Positions 59,394 through 64,000 of a stretch of 64,000 bases of DNA are shown one piece after another. The DNA lies in contig NZ_RZIJ01000030.1 of assembly GCF_003989665.1 (NCBI RefSeq), positions 1 through 64,000 on the forward strand, in the 5' to 3' direction. The stretch comes from Azospirillum doebereinerae (GTDB lineage Bacteria; Pseudomonadota; Alphaproteobacteria; Azospirillales; Azospirillaceae). The position numbers were made by a program, and so were the translations under genes. Below the pieces are notes generated by a model, which did no database searches, had not been told where the DNA came from, and saw only the letters and a list, made by a program, of their open reading frames with translations. Positions within the stretch are counted from its first letter, which is position 1, and every line of letters starts with the position of its first letter.

Positions 59394-60824
59394 TCATCGA
59401 CGACGAAAGCGCAGCGAAGCGACCATCGCCCGCACCGGCTCGTCCCAACGACCGGGGGACGTCTGCCGGTGAAGCGTGACAGCCGGGTACCAGGGGGTAT
59501 CGCCACGCTTCAGCAGCCAGCGCCAGTCGGGGGCGAAGGGCAACAGGATCGATGTCGGCACGCCCATCGCCCCGGCCAGATGCGCGACGGCCGTGTCAAC
59601 GCTGACCAGCCGGTCGAGGCTCTGGAGGATGGCCATGGTGTCGTCGAAATCGCCGATCCCAGCCCCCAGGTTGACCAGGGGGGCCTTGCCGAAATAACGG
59701 CCGATCTCGGCCTGCGTCGGCCCGACCTGAAGCGAGACCAGGGCCACCTTGTCCAGATCGAACAGAGGCTTCAGCTGTTGCAGGCGCATGGAGCGGTTCT
59801 GGTCGTTGCCATGGCTGGGGCGTCCGGCCCAGACCAGCCCGATCCGTTGCATCCCCTTGGGCAGCAGCCCGTCCAGGCGCTCCTTCCACCAAGCGGCCCG
59901 CTCCGGATCAGCATGGAGATAGGGGATTTCGGCGGGGATGGTCGCCAGCGTGGTGCCGAACAGCCGGGGCAATCCCGACAGCGGGCACCAGCGGTCGAAA
60001 TCCGGCAAACTCTCCCAATCCTGATGGCACCGGCGACCGCCCGACACCTGCCGAAGGATCGGCAGGGTTTCCGGGCTGCCGGCGATCACGAAGTCGGGGC
60101 AGAGACGTTCCGCCAGCGGGATGTAGCGGGCGAATTGGACGACGTCGCCGAAGCCTTGGTCGGCGATCAGAAGCAGCCGCTCCGACGGCATCGGCCGGCC
60201 GTCCCACGGTGGGCGCGGCACCGGCCGCCCGGACTCCAGCAACGAGGGCGGTACCGGCGGCGGCACGCCGGGCAGGCGGAAGCGCCACTCGTACTCCTGC
60301 CAGCCCTCCGGGAAGCACCCGGACAGCAACAGCCCTTCCGCCAGTTCGAAATGCGGCCCCGGCACCTCCGGGGCCAGCCGGACGGCGCGCCGTTCCCACA
60401 GGATCGCCCGGTCGATCTCCAGCCGGTCGTAATAAACGATTCCGAGGTTGTAGAGGATGTCGAACCGATCCGGTTCGAGGGCGGCGGCCAGACGACCATG
60501 CGCCAGAGCCTCCTCCAGCCGGCCCCGGCGCCGCAACGCCTCGCACAGGTCATTGTGAGCGGCGGCGTGCCCGGGAGCCACATGGACCGTCCAGCCGAAG
60601 CGCCGCAGCGCCTGGTCGGACCGCCCGGACAGATGGGAAGCGACTCCCGCCAAGCCGAGCGCGCGGGGATCGGCCGGGGCGAGCGCGATGGCGCGTGACA
60701 GCCGGAGATCCGCCGCCTCCGGGTTGCCGTCACGCAGCAGCCGCTCCGCATCGTCCAGCAGTTTCGGACCGTCCGCTGGAGCCAAGGAAGCGAACAGGGC
60801 GGATGGGAGGGTGGGGTTGCCCAT
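59394..60824 (-). CDS. TPR protein with glycosyltransferase-like C-terminal domain
   Basis: 476 residues. The N-terminal 180 residues are TPR repeats (AERLLRDGNPEAADLRLSRA, ALRRFGWTVHVAPGHAAAHND, AILWERRAVRLAPEVPG). From about residue 215 a Rossmann-like GT-B half follows (LLLIADQGFGDVVQFARYIPL, GLVWAGRPSHGNDQNRSM, then SVDTAVAHLAGAMGVPT), as in heptosyltransferase/GT9-like and flagellin-modifying TPR proteins. It would transfer sugar to a protein or lipid acceptor (inference). It is 18 bases downstream of the TPR-sulfotransferase gene and ends the operon. Confidence 0.83.
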   Translation of the reverse strand: MGNPTLPSALFASLAPADGPKLLDDAERLLRDGNPEAADLRLSRAIALAPADPRALGLAGVASHLSGRSDQALRRFGWTVHVAPGHAAAHNDLCEALRRRGRLEEALAHGRLAAALEPDRFDILYNLGIVYYDRLEIDRAILWERRAVRLAPEVPGPHFELAEGLLLSGCFPEGWQEYEWRFRLPGVPPPVPPSLLESGRPVPRPPWDGRPMPSERLLLIADQGFGDVVQFARYIPLAERLCPDFVIAGSPETLPILRQVSGGRRCHQDWESLPDFDRWCPLSGLPRLFGTTLATIPAEIPYLHADPERAAWWKERLDGLLPKGMQRIGLVWAGRPSHGNDQNRSMRLQQLKPLFDLDKVALVSLQVGPTQAEIGRYFGKAPLVNLGAGIGDFDDTMAILQSLDRLVSVDTAVAHLAGAMGVPTSILLPFAPDWRWLLKRGDTPWYPAVTLHRQTSPGRWDEPVRAMVASLRFRRR

Positions 60825-60842
60825 GGGGTCGTGTCCCGGCGG

Positions 60843-62636
60843 TCAGACGCTGTATCCGAGGCTGTCGATCACCGGTTCCAGGATCGGGATGACCGGTTCC
60901 AGATGGCGCATGTAGTTGCGGTGACGGTAGAGGGAGCGGCTGTAGAGGGCCTCGGTAACCTGCGCGTAGCTCGCCGTGCGGGCGTACCGCCGGTTCTTGT
61001 CGAAGCGCAGGCAGCGCCGGTCGAAGCGCAGACCGACGAAATCCAGCAGACGGCGGACGTTCGGTTCGAACTCCTGGACCAGATCCTCGTAACGCAGCGG
61101 CAGGTAGCGCAGCGGCATTTCCCGGCGGTAATGCCCGACCAATTCGAACACGCGCGCGCAATGGCGGGCCGCCGTTTCCAGATCGGCGGCGCACTGGAAG
61201 CCGTGGGTCAGGTTGTGCGACATCATCGACAGGACCACGTCCAGCGGATGGCGCAGGACATGCACCACCGGCGCCGCCGGAAGCATCAGGGCGATCAGCC
61301 CGAGATGAAGCTCGTTGAATGGCATCTTGTCGGTGAAGAGCCGGTTGCCGGGGCGGAACGGCACCAGCTTGCGGGCGCGGCGGAGATACTCGTCGCGCAG
61401 CCGGTCCAGCCCGTCGCGCTGGTCGCCCATCCACAGCTCCGACAGCGCCTCGGGATAGGCCAGCGGGCTGTCGAGCAGCCGTGGCAGCCTGTGGACCAGC
61501 TGGGCCAGCGCCGGCAGTTCGTCGCCCCCGGCGACCGCCGGGTGGGCCGAGAGAATCTGTTCGACCAGCGTCGTGCCCGACCGGGGGGCGCCGGTGACGA
61601 AGATCGGCTGGGCTCCGGCCGCCGGGCTCTCCGGCCGCGGCAGCAGCCGCAGGCGGGGGGCGATGAAAAAGCCGCCCAGGCGCGCGATCAGGTCCGACGC
61701 CTCCGGCTCGGCGTAGCCCTGCCCCTGCTGCCGGATCAGCGCCTTGGCGGCGACCATGGCGGCGAAGGCCTCGTCGTGGCGGCCCAGCCGGTCGAGCAGG
61801 CGCCCCTTTTCGAGAAGCCCGGCGGGATCGAGACCGACCGCCGCCTCCAGCACGGCCAAGGCGGCCTCGGGCGCCCCCTGCCGCCCGAGCAGCGCCGCCT
61901 CGAAGCCGCCGATGGGGTGGCCGGGGTCGATCCGCCTGGCGCGGGCGAGGAGGCGGGACGCGGTGTCCAGACCGCGTCCCGCCTCCTCGGTCTGCGCCCA
62001 GCCCAGCCATGTCAGGAAGATGGCGGGGTCGAGCGCGGCGGCCTGGCGGTAGAGCGCCCGCGCCTCGTCGATGCGGCCCTGCAGTTTCAGGTTCCAGGCG
62101 AGATTCGCCAGGGTTACGGCGTCCGCCCCCGCCAGCGCCAGCGCCTGGCGGTAATGGAACTCGCCGGCGTGGGGCTGGTGGCCCTCAGTCAGGGCCATCG
62201 CCAGCACCGCGTGGGAGGTCGGGTTGCCGGGGTCCAGCCGGACGGCGTTGCGCGCCTGGGCCTGGGCCTCCGGCAGCCGCGCGGCCCGCAGAAGCTGCCG
62301 GGCCAGATCCAGCGTCGTGTTCAGGTCGTCGGGCCTCAGGTGGCGGATGCGCTGAAGAACGGCGATGGCGGCCTCGGCCGGACCGGAAATCTGCAACAGG
62401 CAGGCGAGGATGGTCAGGGCGTCGGCATGGGCCGGCGCCTCGTCCAGGATTTTCAGGCACAGCCGGCGGGCGGTGGCGGCGTCGCCACGGTCGAAGGCGT
62501 CCGCCGCGCGCTCCGTCCTCGCTTCGATCCGGTCCAGCGCCGGAGCGGACGGCGGCTCGACCGCCGTCGGCCGGCAGCAACGGACCGCGCGCAGCCCGCT
62601 GCCGCAGCCGCAACGGTCGTCAGGAAGAGGCGGCAT
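60843..62636 (-). CDS. TPR-sulfotransferase with N-terminal SEC-C-like motif
   Basis: 597 residues. The N-terminus has a cysteine cluster DDRCGCGSGLRAVRCC, like the SEC-C zinc motif. TPR repeats cover about 30-330. The C-terminal 250 residues are a PAPS-dependent sulfotransferase: 5'-phosphosulfate loop VTGAPRSGTTLVEQILSAHP, and VVHVLRHPLDVVLSMMSHNL with the 3'-phosphate Arg/Ser, ending with a YEDLVQEF motif. This architecture resembles tyrosylprotein-sulfotransferase-like bacterial enzymes. The ATG at 62636 starts directly before the SEC-C motif; a 90-codon open extension upstream is GC-frame noise. Confidence 0.88.
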   Translation of the reverse strand: MPPLPDDRCGCGSGLRAVRCCRPTAVEPPSAPALDRIEARTERAADAFDRGDAATARRLCLKILDEAPAHADALTILACLLQISGPAEAAIAVLQRIRHLRPDDLNTTLDLARQLLRAARLPEAQAQARNAVRLDPGNPTSHAVLAMALTEGHQPHAGEFHYRQALALAGADAVTLANLAWNLKLQGRIDEARALYRQAAALDPAIFLTWLGWAQTEEAGRGLDTASRLLARARRIDPGHPIGGFEAALLGRQGAPEAALAVLEAAVGLDPAGLLEKGRLLDRLGRHDEAFAAMVAAKALIRQQGQGYAEPEASDLIARLGGFFIAPRLRLLPRPESPAAGAQPIFVTGAPRSGTTLVEQILSAHPAVAGGDELPALAQLVHRLPRLLDSPLAYPEALSELWMGDQRDGLDRLRDEYLRRARKLVPFRPGNRLFTDKMPFNELHLGLIALMLPAAPVVHVLRHPLDVVLSMMSHNLTHGFQCAADLETAARHCARVFELVGHYRREMPLRYLPLRYEDLVQEFEPNVRRLLDFVGLRFDRRCLRFDKNRRYARTASYAQVTEALYSRSLYRHRNYMRHLEPVIPILEPVIDSLGYSV

Positions 62637-63321
62637 CGTCGGGCGTTCCGGTGCTGAGGGGAGGTGTGTTCGATCGTCGATGCGGCGAAACCGGTCTTGC
62701 GGCCCGCCGGTTCGGTATGCGCGAGCGAGAAGATAGAGGGGGCTTTGCCCCGACGCAAGCGGAGGCCGCCTCGATCCGGTCCGTCCGGACGGCTTCCCGC
62801 AAGAGAGGAGAAGCTGGTTCTCCCTCCAACCCATGCCCGTTCTGTCGTGACCGGGCTCCACGATCTCGTTGCGACGCAACAGAAAGCCGCTGCAATCGGT
62901 TCGCAATCCATCTCAACCATGTCGTCACTTATTTTTGAATAGAGTACAAATTCCACCAAATGTGACAGAACCAATGAGCGAGCCCGATATTTTAAATTTC
63001 CCCGATAACAATCGGTGACAAAAATGCGCCATTTCATGTAAGACTAAATCTCTACAAATCACATAAACGGAGAAATAAAATTTTCATTCACAATTTTAAT
63101 GAGAAAATTTCTCAAAAATCGGCGCAGTTCCATAGAAAAATTGGCATTGCCATATTTTATTTCCAGATTTTTTTTAAAATCATGTCTTATTTTTATTGTC
63201 AATAAATATGAGAGAACAGTCTGGAAAGAGAAAATGTTGATATTAAACGGGTGACTCGCCTAGGGTTCCGAACAGAAAATTCCCCGCCTCGCAAGCTGTT
63301 CTGTTCGTCAGGTGAACCTTT
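62637..63321. other. divergent intergenic region with AT-rich core
   Basis: About 685 bases between the TPR-sulfotransferase (minus) and the surface-protein gene (plus). From about 62930 to 63245 the DNA is strongly AT-rich with runs such as TTTTTTTAAAATC, while the flanks are GC-rich. No gene is seen. It should contain the promoters of both flanking genes. Confidence 0.5.
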
Positions 63322-64000
63322 ATGCCCTCGCCCCCGTCCGCCCTCGCATCCATCCGCAACCGTCTTGCCGCTGGAAAGCACCTTCCGATTGCGGTCGCGG
63401 CCCCGATTGCGCTTGGCGTGTCCCTGGCCGGAGCCGCCGCGCAGGCCCAGGGCACCAGCCAGACGCTGTCCACGCGGCAGACGACCCAACTCTCGCCGGC
63501 CTCGACCATCCGGGAGGTTTTGATCACCAGCACCGGGGCCGTGGACGACACCGGGGTCGCTCCGGGATTCAAATTGCTGACCGGCGTCTACATCATATCC
63601 AGTACCGGCTGGAGCATGACGAACAACGGCACCATCAACATCAGCGAGATCGGCCGAATCTTTCAGGCTGACGGTGTCTATGGAAGAAATGCCGGAACCC
63701 TAATCAATACCGGTTTGATCAATGCCCCGGACTCACACGCCGGATTCCATGTCAATTTCACGTCTCAGAACAAGACAAATGTTCAAAATACCGGAACAAT
63801 CATTGGAAATTTCTACGGCGTTGGCGTCAATACTCCACTTGAACTTACCAATGGCTCTCCGTCCAATGGGGCGGCGCTGATCAAGAGCCGTTCCACGGAG
63901 TTTCCAGAGTTCGCCGCCGTCTATGCCTCCTCTCTCTCCACTGCCAGCACGATCACCAATTACGGGACCATCGTAGGGCCGGGCGATGCGGTCCTCATCA
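63322..64000 (+). CDS. exported repeat-containing surface protein, 5' part
   Basis: The first 226 codons of a protein that runs off the window. A signal peptide with hydrophobic core IAVAAPIALGVSLAGAAAQAQ (about 23-43) is followed by a beta-rich passenger with recurring N-x-G-T-I/L turns: MTNNGTINI, NAGTLINTGLI, VQNTGTIIGN, ITNYGTIVGPG. This is the pattern of autotransporter or large adhesin passengers (beta-helix). CAGGTGAA lies before the ATG. Codon use becomes more AT-rich (AAT, ACA, AAT) beyond about codon 100 than in neighbouring genes. The C-terminal barrel or secretion signal is outside the window. Confidence 0.78.
   Translation, partial: MPSPPSALASIRNRLAAGKHLPIAVAAPIALGVSLAGAAAQAQGTSQTLSTRQTTQLSPASTIREVLITSTGAVDDTGVAPGFKLLTGVYIISSTGWSMTNNGTINISEIGRIFQADGVYGRNAGTLINTGLINAPDSHAGFHVNFTSQNKTNVQNTGTIIGNFYGVGVNTPLELTNGSPSNGAALIKSRSTEFPEFAAVYASSLSTASTITNYGTIVGPGDAVLI

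Overview
The window is GC-rich DNA (roughly two thirds G+C in the genes) with tightly packed operons, many GTG/TTG starts and start/stop overlaps. The gene content points to an alphaproteobacterium of the Azospirillum / Rhodospirillales type: a complete nitrous-oxide reductase cluster, a cowN gene (protection of nitrogenase from CO), an Rrf2-controlled SUF operon, a DUF1469/DUF3618 stress operon and several large sensor proteins. The taxonomic assignment is inference from content and composition; there is no rRNA or tRNA gene here to anchor it.

Layout. 1-4.7 kb: signal transduction (GAF histidine kinase, methyl-accepting chemotaxis protein) and an unrecognised low-complexity protein. 4.7-7.2 kb: three-gene stress operon behind a possible EcfG-type promoter, ending in a strong terminator. 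7.3-14.1 kb: Rrf2 regulator plus sufBCDS, a SufU-type scaffold, a MIP18/SufT protein and an IscA/SufA protein, with an IscR-like dyad at the promoter. 14.3-16.8 kb: hybrid kinase (HK-REC-Hpt). 17.4-26 kb: housekeeping and small genes (pepN, cytochrome c, CoxG-like protein, folK, acetyltransferase, folB-like gene, a 52-residue protein, a single-domain response regulator, a deletion remnant of a cytosine deaminase, a family 2 glycosyltransferase). 26.2-28.7 kb: a ClpP paralog with an altered catalytic triad and an acyl-CoA synthetase.

28.8-39 kb, minus strand: nosR-Z-D-F-Y-L-X followed by tatA, a stand-alone LytTR DNA-binding protein and cowN. The gap in front of cowN holds three copies of a LytTR-type site. 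At the other end, an FNR-type dyad separates nosR from a divergent ferritin-like gene and lies exactly where a class II FNR site should be for that gene. 40-48.8 kb: LysR regulator divergent from a tripartite tricarboxylate transporter operon with two binding proteins, two RraA-fold enzymes, an enolase-superfamily dehydratase and a DUF1932 dehydrogenase. 48.9-49.9 kb: aldo/keto reductase. 50.3-55.9 kb: Fur-box-preceded iron uptake operon (TonB receptor with signalling domain, DUF4198, DUF3649, PepSY, DUF3325). 55.9-58.7 kb: IS66-type remnant, an AT-rich stretch, a small unknown protein and a zinc alcohol dehydrogenase with a membrane protein. 59.4-62.6 kb: two TPR proteins, one with a glycosyltransferase-like and one with a sulfotransferase domain. 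The right edge cuts a secreted, repeat-containing surface protein.

The strongest leads are the LytTR/cowN regulatory region attached to the nos cluster, the ClpP paralog with Asn at the catalytic Asp position, the FNR-controlled ferritin-like gene, and the TPR-glycosyltransferase/TPR-sulfotransferase pair beside a surface-protein gene. No CRISPR array, phage, complete insertion sequence or structural RNA gene was seen.
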